64,000 bases of DNA from Saprospiraceae bacterium. Its GTDB lineage: Bacteria > Bacteroidota > Bacteroidia > Chitinophagales > Saprospiraceae. The position numbers were made by a program, and so were the translations under genes. Location of the stretch: contig JAHDES010000014.1 of the NCBI GenBank assembly GCA_020628645.1, positions 35,457-99,456 on the forward strand, written 5' to 3'. How positions within the stretch are numbered: the first letter of the stretch is position 1; every line of letters starts with the position of its first letter. Below, piece by piece: positions 50,632-58,632 of the stretch. A model generated the notes under the pieces. That model was not told the DNA's origin and searched no databases. It worked only from the letters and a program-made list of their open reading frames with translations.

Positions 50632-52026
50632 TTAATTCATGATAATAATAAAATCGCCATTCTCACTATCTCCAGAAATATTTTCATCTTTGACAGATTT
50701 CATTTTTTCTAGCATAGCGGCTTCTCGTTTTTTGGCAGCTTCTTCTTGTTTTTGTTGAATTTCATCCTTGATGGCTTTTTCTAAGTAAGTGAAGGATAAA
50801 TCGTTTGCATTATCAGGAATGCTTAATAAGATTTCATCTTTATCGGACAGTCCATAATCCACCATAATCTTATCATTATTAGATAGACTGGTTACAATTT
50901 CTTGTTTGGTGATATTCCCATCTTCTTTTTTTCGATAAACAAAAGAAATGCTATCGGTATGAAGTGCATCTAAGGGAATAGATAGAACCTCTTCAAATAA
51001 ATCCGTTTGAATATCTACAGCAGTAGTCATGGCAGGACGAAGGATCGAATCGGGTTCATTTACTTGAATGACGACCTCAAATACTTTGGAGTCAAAGCCT
51101 CGTAATTGTTCGCCAATATTTGCTACTTTAATCACCTTACCTGTATATTGATTATCTGGAAAGGCATCAATTTTGACATCGACTTCTTGTCCTTTTTTGA
51201 CTCGACTTATATCGACTTCATTGACATAAGTTTTAGAAATCATATCGGATAAATCGGGTAATTCAGCCACTACAGGATCCCAACCACTAATTTGTGAGCC
51301 AGGTCCTTTCTTTTCGCCATTCCAGGAACGGGAATAAATGACCATTCCAGATTTAGGAGCTTTAACCACAAAATCTTTTTTTAATGTTTGAAGGACATTT
51401 AGTTTATTTTGTAATTGTTTGAGTTGGGCATCAATTTCGGCGATTTTGGCAACGGCTTGTTCTTTTTTTAGATCGAGTTTGCTCTCCAATTGTGTATAAT
51501 CTCGTTTGGTACGGGTGAGATCAATTTCGGCTTGTTGGATGACCATTTCAGGTTCATATTTGGATTGTTCCACTTCTAATTCTTTCTCCTTCATGCTAAA
51601 TTTCATATTCACCAACTGATCGCGAATTCCTCGAAGATCAATGGCCGTATCAATTTTAGCTTGTTCTAATTGGGTCTGAACTTTTTCTAATTCGCTCAAG
51701 GCATCTTTAATCTTATTATCCACCTCTGTACGATCCAAGGTCGCCACATAATCACCTTCATTGACTACAGTCCCTTCCGTAATTAAATCTGAAATGGTCG
51801 TATTCCAGATACCAGCAGAGCGCATAGATTGTGGACCGCGAATTTTTTCTGAATTTTTGGCTTTCAGTTCTCCTGTAGCGGAAACATTGATTTTGAAATC
51901 GTCTTTTTTAACTTGGACGCTGATTTGTTCAGTAGAAGTGGTATTAGCAGAAGGAGCAAAAAAGTAATAATAACTTGCCACAGCAATTCCTATTAAAATA
52001 AGAGGAAGGAGTATTTTTTTTGTCAT
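50632..52026 (-). CDS. Periplasmic adaptor (HlyD/MacA-like), partner of the MacB-like permease
   Basis: The frame opens at 52113, but the ATG at 52026 (MTKKILLPLILIGIAVASYYYF) gives a natural N-terminal membrane segment and 465 residues. The lipoyl half-motif is VSATGELKAKNSEKI, followed by a long coiled-coil hairpin (about 85-230, rich in Glu, Lys, Gln), the second lipoyl part (VVKAPKSGMVIYSRSW) and a barrel domain. The C-terminus is a Lys/Glu coiled tail followed by SGDSENGDFIIIMN. It bridges the inner-membrane permease and the TolC channel. First gene of the five-gene minus-strand operon. Confidence 0.92.
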   Translation of the reverse strand: MTKKILLPLILIGIAVASYYYFFAPSANTTSTEQISVQVKKDDFKINVSATGELKAKNSEKIRGPQSMRSAGIWNTTISDLITEGTVVNEGDYVATLDRTEVDNKIKDALSELEKVQTQLEQAKIDTAIDLRGIRDQLVNMKFSMKEKELEVEQSKYEPEMVIQQAEIDLTRTKRDYTQLESKLDLKKEQAVAKIAEIDAQLKQLQNKLNVLQTLKKDFVVKAPKSGMVIYSRSWNGEKKGPGSQISGWDPVVAELPDLSDMISKTYVNEVDISRVKKGQEVDVKIDAFPDNQYTGKVIKVANIGEQLRGFDSKVFEVVIQVNEPDSILRPAMTTAVDIQTDLFEEVLSIPLDALHTDSISFVYRKKEDGNITKQEIVTSLSNNDKIMVDYGLSDKDEILLSIPDNANDLSFTYLEKAIKDEIQQKQEEAAKKREAAMLEKMKSVKDENISGDSENGDFIIIMN

Positions 52027-52505
52027 TATAGATAATATAGCTGAAAAAATAAAATTTTGATTTTGGACATAAATGAAGGAGCAAAACGGTTCAATTAAAG
52101 TGTGATCCTCCATTTATGGATTACAAGAAATCAAAATGCAATTTTTTAAGTAGCACTGACAATACGATTTCTTGGTTAGTTTATCGTGTGGGCCGAATTA
52201 TCATGCTAAAAATAAGAAAAGATTACTGCTATTTAAAAATAGAATACAAATTAACAGCCTATTAACACTACAGCCATAACGAAGTAAAATCACAAAGAAA
52301 CAATTATCCAATGAAATAAGATGATATTGTTGTTTGAAATGGTGTAAACTATTTTTAATAAATGACCCAAGTTGCGTATCATGAACATCATTAAGGAGAT
52401 TTTGAACTAAAATGAAACGCATTGGGGTTCTATAAATGATAAACCGCAACTTGAATTAAGTATGATGCGTGAATATTTTGTATTTTTGGTAAAATGATTT
52501 TTTAA
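52027..52505. other. 479-bp intergenic region without a clear gene
   Basis: Divergent promoter region for the adaptor operon (minus) and the Uma2-like gene (plus). It is AT-rich. A minus-strand frame of 82 codons (52201-52449) has no recognisable domain, no start context and an odd Leu/Phe-rich composition, so I do not call it. I see no large palindrome or repeat here. Confidence 0.6.
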
Positions 52506-53057
52506 ATGACGATAAAGACGAGAAAAAAATTATTCACTGTAGATGAATACTACAAAATGGCAGAAGTTGGCATTTTAAAACCAACAGATGATGTAGAATT
52601 GATTAATGGTGAAATTATACAAAAGATGAGTCCAATAAAAAGTATACATGCTGATATTGTTGATGTAATTGCGGAACAACTTTTTGCATCATTAACTGGA
52701 AAAGCCAAAATTCGTATTCAAAACCCCATACACATTAATGATAATTCTCAGCCTGAACCAGATCTTGCTGTTGCAAAACTCCAATCGTATCGAGATAATC
52801 ATCCATCACCAGCAGATATACACTTAATTATTGAAGTCTCAGATTCTACACTGCATTTTGATCGTACTCAAAAGAAAAAATTATATGCAAGTGCCATGAT
52901 TCCTGAATATTGGATTGTCAATGTATCCGATAAACAGGTAGAAGTTTATACCTTACCTGAGAAGAGTGATTATAAAGAAATGAATACATTTACTGCATCC
53001 AACGTAGTCGCTCATTCCACACTTCCTTTTCAAATTAATGTGAATACCCTCTTTTAA
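52506..53057 (+). CDS. Uma2-family (DUF820) nuclease-fold protein
   Basis: 183 residues. The family pattern is clear: FTVDEYYKMAEVGIL at the start, then DDVELINGEIIQKMSP, a central EPDLAVAK (Asp86), LIIEVSDST (Glu110) and KKKLYASAMIPEYWIVN, which together make a PD-(D/E)XK-like site. Uma2 proteins are common in cyanobacteria and some Bacteroidota, often in many copies, and their function is not established. It stands alone, upstream of the MITE-like element and clpB. Confidence 0.92.
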   Translation: MTIKTRKKLFTVDEYYKMAEVGILKPTDDVELINGEIIQKMSPIKSIHADIVDVIAEQLFASLTGKAKIRIQNPIHINDNSQPEPDLAVAKLQSYRDNHPSPADIHLIIEVSDSTLHFDRTQKKKLYASAMIPEYWIVNVSDKQVEVYTLPEKSDYKEMNTFTASNVVAHSTLPFQINVNTLF

Positions 53058-53233
53058 CACATCCTTTCTATTTCTAATTTGTTTAAATTTCGAGTGTAAT
53101 CTTGTTCGGAAATAGATTACGGTCTCATGTTTTTGCCATTATGACAGCCGAAAACTGATTTTTTGCGCCAAAAAGACACAATTTGTGTTAAAAAATAGAA
53201 TGGGGTGGTTTTTGATCTTATCTTAGAAATCTT

Positions 53234-53396
53234 AGAAGCGGTTTGAATTTAGTTTTTTGAATAGTATGAAAATTATTTTTTCGTCAGGTGAGGCATAAAA
53301 AACGGAGTTTAGCTGGGCTAAATGAGTATTTTTAGAACGAAACAAGGCGTAAATAGAAATTCATATGAACAAAAGTATTAAGTTCAAACCGCTTCT
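53234..53396. mobile_element. MITE-like element upstream of clpB (163 bp)
   Basis: Both ends carry the perfect 14-bp inverted repeat AGAAGCGGTTTGAA (53234-53247 and complement 53383-53396). Weaker pairing continues inward to about 37 bp, ending in TATGAA. The middle holds a small stem TTTAGC-TGG-GCTAAA. No coding capacity. It fills most of the 361-bp gap 53058-53418 and ends 22 bp before the clpB start, so the clpB promoter or leader probably lies inside it. No target-site duplication is evident. Confidence 0.75.
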
Positions 53397-53418
53397 TCAA
53401 ACCTAAGAATTAAAGAAA

Positions 53419-56034
53419 ATGAATTTTAACAACTTCACCATAAAATCGCAAGAAGTCCTTCAACGGGCGCATCAAATTGCTTTGGAACACCAACACCAAG
53501 CTATTGAACTGGGACATTTGATGAAGGCGATTTTAGATATAGATGAAAATGTAACACCTTTTTTATTTAAGAAATTAGGTGTCAATGTCGGAGCCGTTCG
53601 TGCAGCAGTAGATAGTACTGTTCAATCCTATGCGAAAGTAAGCACAGAAGGACAACAATATTTATCTAGAACGGCGATCACTGCTATTCAAAAAGCGAAT
53701 TCTTTTCTCAAAGAATTTGGAGATGAATATGTGGCTATCGAACATATCTTGTTGAGTATTTTATCTACTAAAGATCAAATCTCCCAATTATTAAAAGATA
53801 GTGGCGTATCAGAAAAAGGCTTAAAAACAGCCATTAAAGAATTACGAAAAGGAAAAAAAGTAACCTCCACAGGTGCAGAAAATACGTATAATGCCCTTGG
53901 AAAATACGCGACCAATCTCAACGAACGCGCGCGTACGGGTAAACTCGATCCTGTTATTGGAAGAGATGAAGAAATCCGTCGAGTTCTGCATATTTTGGCA
54001 CGTCGTACAAAGAACAATCCTATTTTAGTGGGGCAAGCTGGAGTCGGTAAAACAGCGATTATTGAAGGCTTAGCACATCGAATTGTGAATGGTGATGTAC
54101 CCGAAGATTTACAAGATAAAGACATTTATGCCTTAGATATGGGAGCCTTGATTGCAGGAGCAAAATATCAAGGAGAATTTGAAGAACGCCTTAAAGCAGT
54201 CGTCAATGAAGTGATGAGTGCCAATGGCAACATCTTCTTGTTTATTGATGAAATTCATACCCTTGTAGGTGCGGGTAAAAATCAAGGGGCAATGGATGCT
54301 GCTAATATCTTAAAACCTGCTTTAGCAAGAGGAGATTTACGAGCCATCGGAGCAACGACCACGAATGAATATCAAAAATACTTCGAAAAAGACAAAGCTT
54401 TAGAACGTCGTTTTCAAGTAGTGACAGTAGGTGAACCGAATGAAGATGATGCGATTTCCATCTTACGTGGACTGAAAGAACGCTACGAAACCCATCATAA
54501 AATTAATATTACCGATAGTGCGATTGTAGCAGCAGTACAATTATCTTCTCGCTATATCACGGATCGTTTTTTACCCGATAAAGCGATAGATTTAATTGAT
54601 GAAGCAGCCGCTCGTTTGCGTTTGGAAATGAATTCGATGCCCGAAGAATTGGATGAAGTAGAACGTCGTATTCGTCAATTGGAAATTGAGCGCGAGGCGA
54701 TGAAGCGCGAGCAAGAAGAAGAAAAAATTCAAAGCATCAATGAAGAATTAGCGAATCTCGAAGATACGCGTAAAGACATCAAAGCGCAATGGGAAGATGA
54801 GCGAGCGATTGTTTTGGGCGTTCAACAAGCCAAAGAAGGTTTAGAACAACTCAAAGTTGAAGGCAATCGTGCAGAGCGAGAAGGCGACTTCTCTAAAGCA
54901 GCAGAAATTCGATATGGTAAAACTCCTGAATTGCAACAAGAATTGGATGCTTTAAATAAGCAACTCCTAGCAATGCAATTGGAAGGTAAAATGCTCGTCA
55001 AAGAAGAAGTTGATGCCGAAGATATTGCTCAGATTGTAAGTAAATGGACGGGAATTCCTGTGACCAGAATGCTACAATCGGAACGTGAAAAATTGATTAA
55101 TTTAGAATCGGAATTACACAAGCGGGTGGTAGGACAAGATGAAGGCGTAGAAGCTATTGCGGATGCCATTCGTCGATCTCGAACAGGTTTGTCCAATGCC
55201 AAGCGTCCCATTGGTTCTTTCTTGTTTTTGGGAACAACTGGAGTCGGTAAAACAGAATTGGCAAAAGCACTCGCTGAATTTCTTTTTGATGATGAAAATA
55301 TGCTTACTCGTATTGATATGAGTGAGTATCAAGAGCGACACTCAGTATCTCGATTGGTCGGTGCGCCTCCTGGCTATGTAGGTTATGATGAAGGCGGACA
55401 ATTGACCGAAGCGGTTCGTCGAAAACCGTATAGTGTGGTTTTGCTAGATGAAATCGAAAAGGCACATCCTGATGTGTTCAATATTTTATTGCAAGTCCTA
55501 GAGGAAGGTCGTTTGACCGATAATAAAGGTAGAGTCGCTGATTTCAAAAACTCAATTATCATCATGACCTCCAATATGGGATCTGATATTATTCGGGATA
55601 ATTTTGAACGTATCAATGCCACCAATAAAGAAGAAGTCATTGGAAAGACGCAAAATATGGTCTTCAATTTATTAAAGCAGAGTGTTCGTCCAGAGTTTCT
55701 CAATCGTATAGATGAGGTGGTGATGTTCCGTCCGTTATCCCGTCGAGATATTTTAAAGATCACCAAATTACAATTGCAGCAAATTAAAAAGACCTTACAA
55801 GAACAAGAAATTGATTTGGACATTGCGCCCGCAGCGATGAATTGGTTAGCAGAAGAAGGTTTTTCGCCTGAATTCGGTGCTCGCCCTTTAAAGCGTGTGA
55901 TTCAAAAACGGGTCTTGAATGAATTGTCGAAGCAATTACTTTTACGAAAAGTAAAACCAAAGAGCCGAATCGTCCTAGATGTTTTTGATGATACCGTCGT
56001 CTTTAGACAACCAACAAAGTCGGAAGTGGTGTAA
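53419..56034 (+). CDS. clpB: ATP-dependent chaperone ClpB
   Basis: 871 residues, standard length. Order: N-terminal Clp repeats (1-145), first AAA+ domain with Walker A GQAGVGKT (205-212) and FIDEIHTLVGAG, a coiled-coil middle domain (about 410-530, rich in Glu/Arg/Gln), second AAA+ domain with Walker A GTTGVGKT (about 604-611), EYQERHSVSRLVGAPPGYVGYDEGG and LLDEIEKAHPDVF, then the C-terminal domain with FGARPLKRVIQ. With DnaK it pulls proteins out of aggregates after heat stress. The gene is a single unit between a MITE-like element and a strong terminator. Confidence 0.97.
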   Translation: MNFNNFTIKSQEVLQRAHQIALEHQHQAIELGHLMKAILDIDENVTPFLFKKLGVNVGAVRAAVDSTVQSYAKVSTEGQQYLSRTAITAIQKANSFLKEFGDEYVAIEHILLSILSTKDQISQLLKDSGVSEKGLKTAIKELRKGKKVTSTGAENTYNALGKYATNLNERARTGKLDPVIGRDEEIRRVLHILARRTKNNPILVGQAGVGKTAIIEGLAHRIVNGDVPEDLQDKDIYALDMGALIAGAKYQGEFEERLKAVVNEVMSANGNIFLFIDEIHTLVGAGKNQGAMDAANILKPALARGDLRAIGATTTNEYQKYFEKDKALERRFQVVTVGEPNEDDAISILRGLKERYETHHKINITDSAIVAAVQLSSRYITDRFLPDKAIDLIDEAAARLRLEMNSMPEELDEVERRIRQLEIEREAMKREQEEEKIQSINEELANLEDTRKDIKAQWEDERAIVLGVQQAKEGLEQLKVEGNRAEREGDFSKAAEIRYGKTPELQQELDALNKQLLAMQLEGKMLVKEEVDAEDIAQIVSKWTGIPVTRMLQSEREKLINLESELHKRVVGQDEGVEAIADAIRRSRTGLSNAKRPIGSFLFLGTTGVGKTELAKALAEFLFDDENMLTRIDMSEYQERHSVSRLVGAPPGYVGYDEGGQLTEAVRRKPYSVVLLDEIEKAHPDVFNILLQVLEEGRLTDNKGRVADFKNSIIIMTSNMGSDIIRDNFERINATNKEEVIGKTQNMVFNLLKQSVRPEFLNRIDEVVMFRPLSRRDILKITKLQLQQIKKTLQEQEIDLDIAPAAMNWLAEEGFSPEFGARPLKRVIQKRVLNELSKQLLLRKVKPKSRIVLDVFDDTVVFRQPTKSEVV

Positions 56035-56065
56035 ATAGATAATCGTTTTAAACAGAAATAAATAC

Positions 56066-56287
56066 AAACATGAATCATCCCGAATTTTATTAAAAATTCG
56101 TGGATGAAGCCAAATATTACAGCCAGAAGGGGCATCGAGCCCCTTTTGGCTGTTTTTATGGGGATTTTAAGGGGAGAAGTATGCCGATTTTCGGCATACT
56201 TCCCCCCTTATACCCCTCAATTATGAGTTTTTGAGGCTCGATGCCCCAAAAACTCAAGACTTCAAAAATTCGGAACGACTCATGTTT
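56066..56287. repeat. 222-bp nested quasi-palindrome downstream of clpB
   Basis: Outer arms 56066-56088 (AAACATGAATCATCC...) and 56265-56287 are complementary at about 20 of 23 positions. Inside, GGGGCATCGAGCC (56130-56142) mirrors GGCTCGATGCCCC (56235-56247). At the centre a 43-nt hairpin (56168-56210) has 20-nt arms with one mismatch and a TTT loop. A smaller hairpin CGAATTTT-ATTA-AAAATTCG lies near 56081-56100. The left part contains the clpB terminator. It fills much of the 494-bp gap 56035-56528; the remaining part, 56288-56528, is AT-rich and shows nothing else. Confidence 0.8.
56120..56157 (+). terminator. Rho-independent terminator of clpB
   Basis: A 13-bp stem (CAGCCAGAAGGGG at 56120-56132 with CCCCTTTTGGCTG at 56140-56152; one G-U pair in RNA), a 7-nt loop and five T. 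It lies 86 bp after the clpB stop codon and forms part of the larger quasi-palindrome. Confidence 0.9.
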
Positions 56288-56528
56288 GTTATTTAGTAAG
56301 ATAGATATATTTACATCAGTAAATATAGTTAATCAAAAACTGTATCATAATTGTTTGTTGTTCACAAAATTAATTTGATAGAAAATTCTGATCGTTTTTT
56401 TTCAAAAGACTATTCTTTTTTTGAATAAAATTGCCTTTCTTTGAAGGAAGAAAACGAACAGTCAATTTTTATACGCTTTAGTATAAAAATTTCTTTTAAT
56501 CTATCGGCATTATAGACCAAAACATACT

Positions 56529-57260
56529 ATGAGAAAAAGCACGCTCTTCTTACTGAGTTTCCTTTTATTCTTTTCATGTTCCAAAGTTTATCATCAGACC
56601 GATACGCAATCGTTGACTTATAAAGTAGACGAATCAAGTGCTGTGGATGCTAGCCCATCTATCGAACAATTGATTCAGCCTTATAAGACACAGCTCGATC
56701 ATGCCATGAATGTACCTGTAGGTAATTGCGAAAGCCGAATGGACAAAACAAGACCCGAAAGTACCCTAGGCAATTGGATGGCTGATGCCATACATACTCA
56801 AGCAGAACAACTTTTAAACACAACAATTGATTTTGCCCTCCAAAATTATGGAGGAATTCGTATTCCTTATTTACCCGAAGGAGAAATTTCTCGTGGGAAG
56901 ATTTACGAATTAATGCCTTTTGAAAATCGACTGGTACTAATGCAATTAAGCGGTACACGGATTCAACAATTTTTGGATCATATTGCCGCTTTAGGTGGAT
57001 GGCCAGTCAGTCATGGGCTTCGATTTGAAATTAAAAACAAGCAAGCAGTCAATATACAAATAAAGGGAAAAGCAATTGATAAAGATCAACGATATACAAT
57101 TGTATTGCCCGATTATATCGCGAATGGTGGAGACAAGTGCGATTTTTTAGTCGGTCAAGAAAAACAAGTAACGGAACATCTCATTCGATCTATCCTTTTA
57201 GACTACTTGTCAAATAATCCTTTAATACAAGCCGAAATAGAAGGCCGTATTACACAATAG
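56529..57260 (+). CDS. 5'-nucleotidase C-terminal (substrate-binding) domain lipoprotein
   Basis: 243 residues. A lipoprotein signal ends in FFSC (Cys17). The rest matches the C-terminal domain of UshA-type 5'-nucleotidases: ESTLGNWMADAIHTQ, then FALQNYGGIRIPYLPEGEISRGKIYELMPFENRLVLMQLSG and IVLPDYIANGGDKCDFL. The metallophosphatase half is encoded separately by the next gene, 34 bp downstream. In the classical enzyme both halves are one chain with the catalytic half first. Here the halves are separate and in reverse order; they probably act together in the periplasm on nucleotides or similar phosphate esters. Confidence 0.93.
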   Translation: MRKSTLFLLSFLLFFSCSKVYHQTDTQSLTYKVDESSAVDASPSIEQLIQPYKTQLDHAMNVPVGNCESRMDKTRPESTLGNWMADAIHTQAEQLLNTTIDFALQNYGGIRIPYLPEGEISRGKIYELMPFENRLVLMQLSGTRIQQFLDHIAALGGWPVSHGLRFEIKNKQAVNIQIKGKAIDKDQRYTIVLPDYIANGGDKCDFLVGQEKQVTEHLIRSILLDYLSNNPLIQAEIEGRITQ

Positions 57261-57294
57261 ATGAAGAGCGTATTTAATTAACGAAATTCTGAGA

Positions 57295-58215
57295 ATGAAT
57301 CGACGCAACTTTATTCGTACAGTCGGTACCACAACTGTTCTTGCAGGAGCAGGTGTAGTGCCGATGAATGCATTCGTTCGACCTGAAGTGACAAAATTGA
57401 CGATTTTGCATACTAATGATATGCACAGTCGCATTGAACCATTTCCGATGGACGGAGGACGAGCGCAAGGACTAGGGGGCGTTGCGCGTAGGGCGGCTTT
57501 GATTAATCAAATTCGCCAAGAAGAAGAACATGTATTACTCTTAGATTGTGGTGATATTTTTCAAGGCACACCGTATTTTAATTTTTTTGGTGGAGAATTA
57601 GAATTCAAGTTAATGTCTGAAATGAAATATGATGCTGCAACAATTGGTAATCATGACTTTGATGCAGGAATAGAAGGCTTGTATAAACAATTACCCCATG
57701 CGAATTTCCCTTTGCTGATCGCCAATTACGATTTTTCAGATACCATCATGCATCAGCAAACTAAACCCTATCAAATTTTTGAAAAAGGGGGAATTCGCAT
57801 TGGCGTTTTTGGACTCGGCATTGAGTTGGATGGACTCGTACCTTCCACTTTAGTTGGAAACACTCGCTATCTTGATCCTATTGAACAAGCAAATAGTTAT
57901 GGAACAATCTTAAAAGAAGAAGAAAAATGTGACTATGTGATTTGTCTTTCTCATTTGGGCTATAAATATGATACAAATGAAGTATCAGATGTACATTTAG
58001 CCCAACAGACACGTCATGTTGATCTGATTTTAGGAGGGCATACACACACCTTTATGGATGAACCTGACATACAGCCAAATCTTGATGAAAAACCCGTTTT
58101 AATTCATCAAGCAGGATGGGCTGGAATCATTTTGGGGCGTATAGATATTCACTTTGAATACAATTTTAAGCACAAATGTGTGCAGTGTAAGAACCTGTTA
58201 ATAAAGCGTGGATAA
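57295..58215 (+). CDS. 5'-nucleotidase N-terminal metallophosphatase domain, Tat-exported
   Basis: 306 residues. A twin-arginine signal (NRRNFIRT, then a hydrophobic stretch to about 28). The calcineurin-like phosphatase motifs are complete: LHTNDMHSRIEP, DCGDIFQGTPYFNFFGG, TIGNHDFDAG, CLSHLGYK and LGGHTHTF, giving the two-metal site. It hydrolyses nucleotide 5'-phosphates or related compounds in the periplasm, together with the substrate-binding half encoded just upstream. Export by Tat fits metal loading in the cytoplasm. The gene ends 417 bp before dnaA. Confidence 0.94.
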   Translation: MNRRNFIRTVGTTTVLAGAGVVPMNAFVRPEVTKLTILHTNDMHSRIEPFPMDGGRAQGLGGVARRAALINQIRQEEEHVLLLDCGDIFQGTPYFNFFGGELEFKLMSEMKYDAATIGNHDFDAGIEGLYKQLPHANFPLLIANYDFSDTIMHQQTKPYQIFEKGGIRIGVFGLGIELDGLVPSTLVGNTRYLDPIEQANSYGTILKEEEKCDYVICLSHLGYKYDTNEVSDVHLAQQTRHVDLILGGHTHTFMDEPDIQPNLDEKPVLIHQAGWAGIILGRIDIHFEYNFKHKCVQCKNLLIKRG

Positions 58216-58632
58216 GTCGTGGAAAAATATTTTCTATTTCATTATTTGTGTGATAGTAGCGTTTTTTTGTGAGCGTATTTAGGTAAAATTAGTGTATGAC
58301 TTTTGTAAAATGAAGCTAAAAAATTGACAATCAATTAAATCCGTTTTTTGCTTATAAAAAATAAGATTTCATTAAGCTGATGATATTGATTGACGATTAA
58401 AAGATAATAAAAAAAAATATGCGTTTTTGAAACAAATTCCATTTCGGATTCTGGCATTTTTTTTAGACATTTGTATTCTCCACCAAAGCATAGTATCGGA
58501 AGAGAAATGTAGCTATTGTTTATGTTTGGTGAAACACTATAAAAGGATTTATTCCTTGTCCTGATACTGTGAAAATCTACTACACACTATTCTTATTTTT
58601 TAACCGGCTTTAGGGCCTCATCAATCTGAAGA
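58216..58632. other. 417-bp AT-rich region upstream of dnaA
   Basis: No gene. It contains several A/T runs. At its left border, partly inside the nucleotidase stop region (58207-58215), lies CGTGGATAA, whose complement TTATCCACG differs from a DnaA box at one position. No cluster of DnaA boxes is seen, so I do not call an origin. The dnaA promoter must be within it. Confidence 0.5.

Noticed and set aside
52201-52449. Minus-strand frame of 82 codons
   Set aside because: No recognisable domain, no signal or start context, and low-complexity Leu/Phe composition in AT-rich intergenic DNA.
53234-53396. Complete insertion sequence upstream of clpB
   Set aside because: Terminal inverted repeats exist but the 163-bp element has no room for a transposase; MITE-like is the most that can be said.
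55383-55823. Minus-strand frame of 146 codons inside clpB
   Set aside because: Antisense to the second AAA+ domain of ClpB, with Ser/Arg-rich shadow composition.
58216-58632. Chromosomal origin (oriC)
   Set aside because: Only one imperfect DnaA box at the border and no cluster of boxes or clear unwinding region could be shown.
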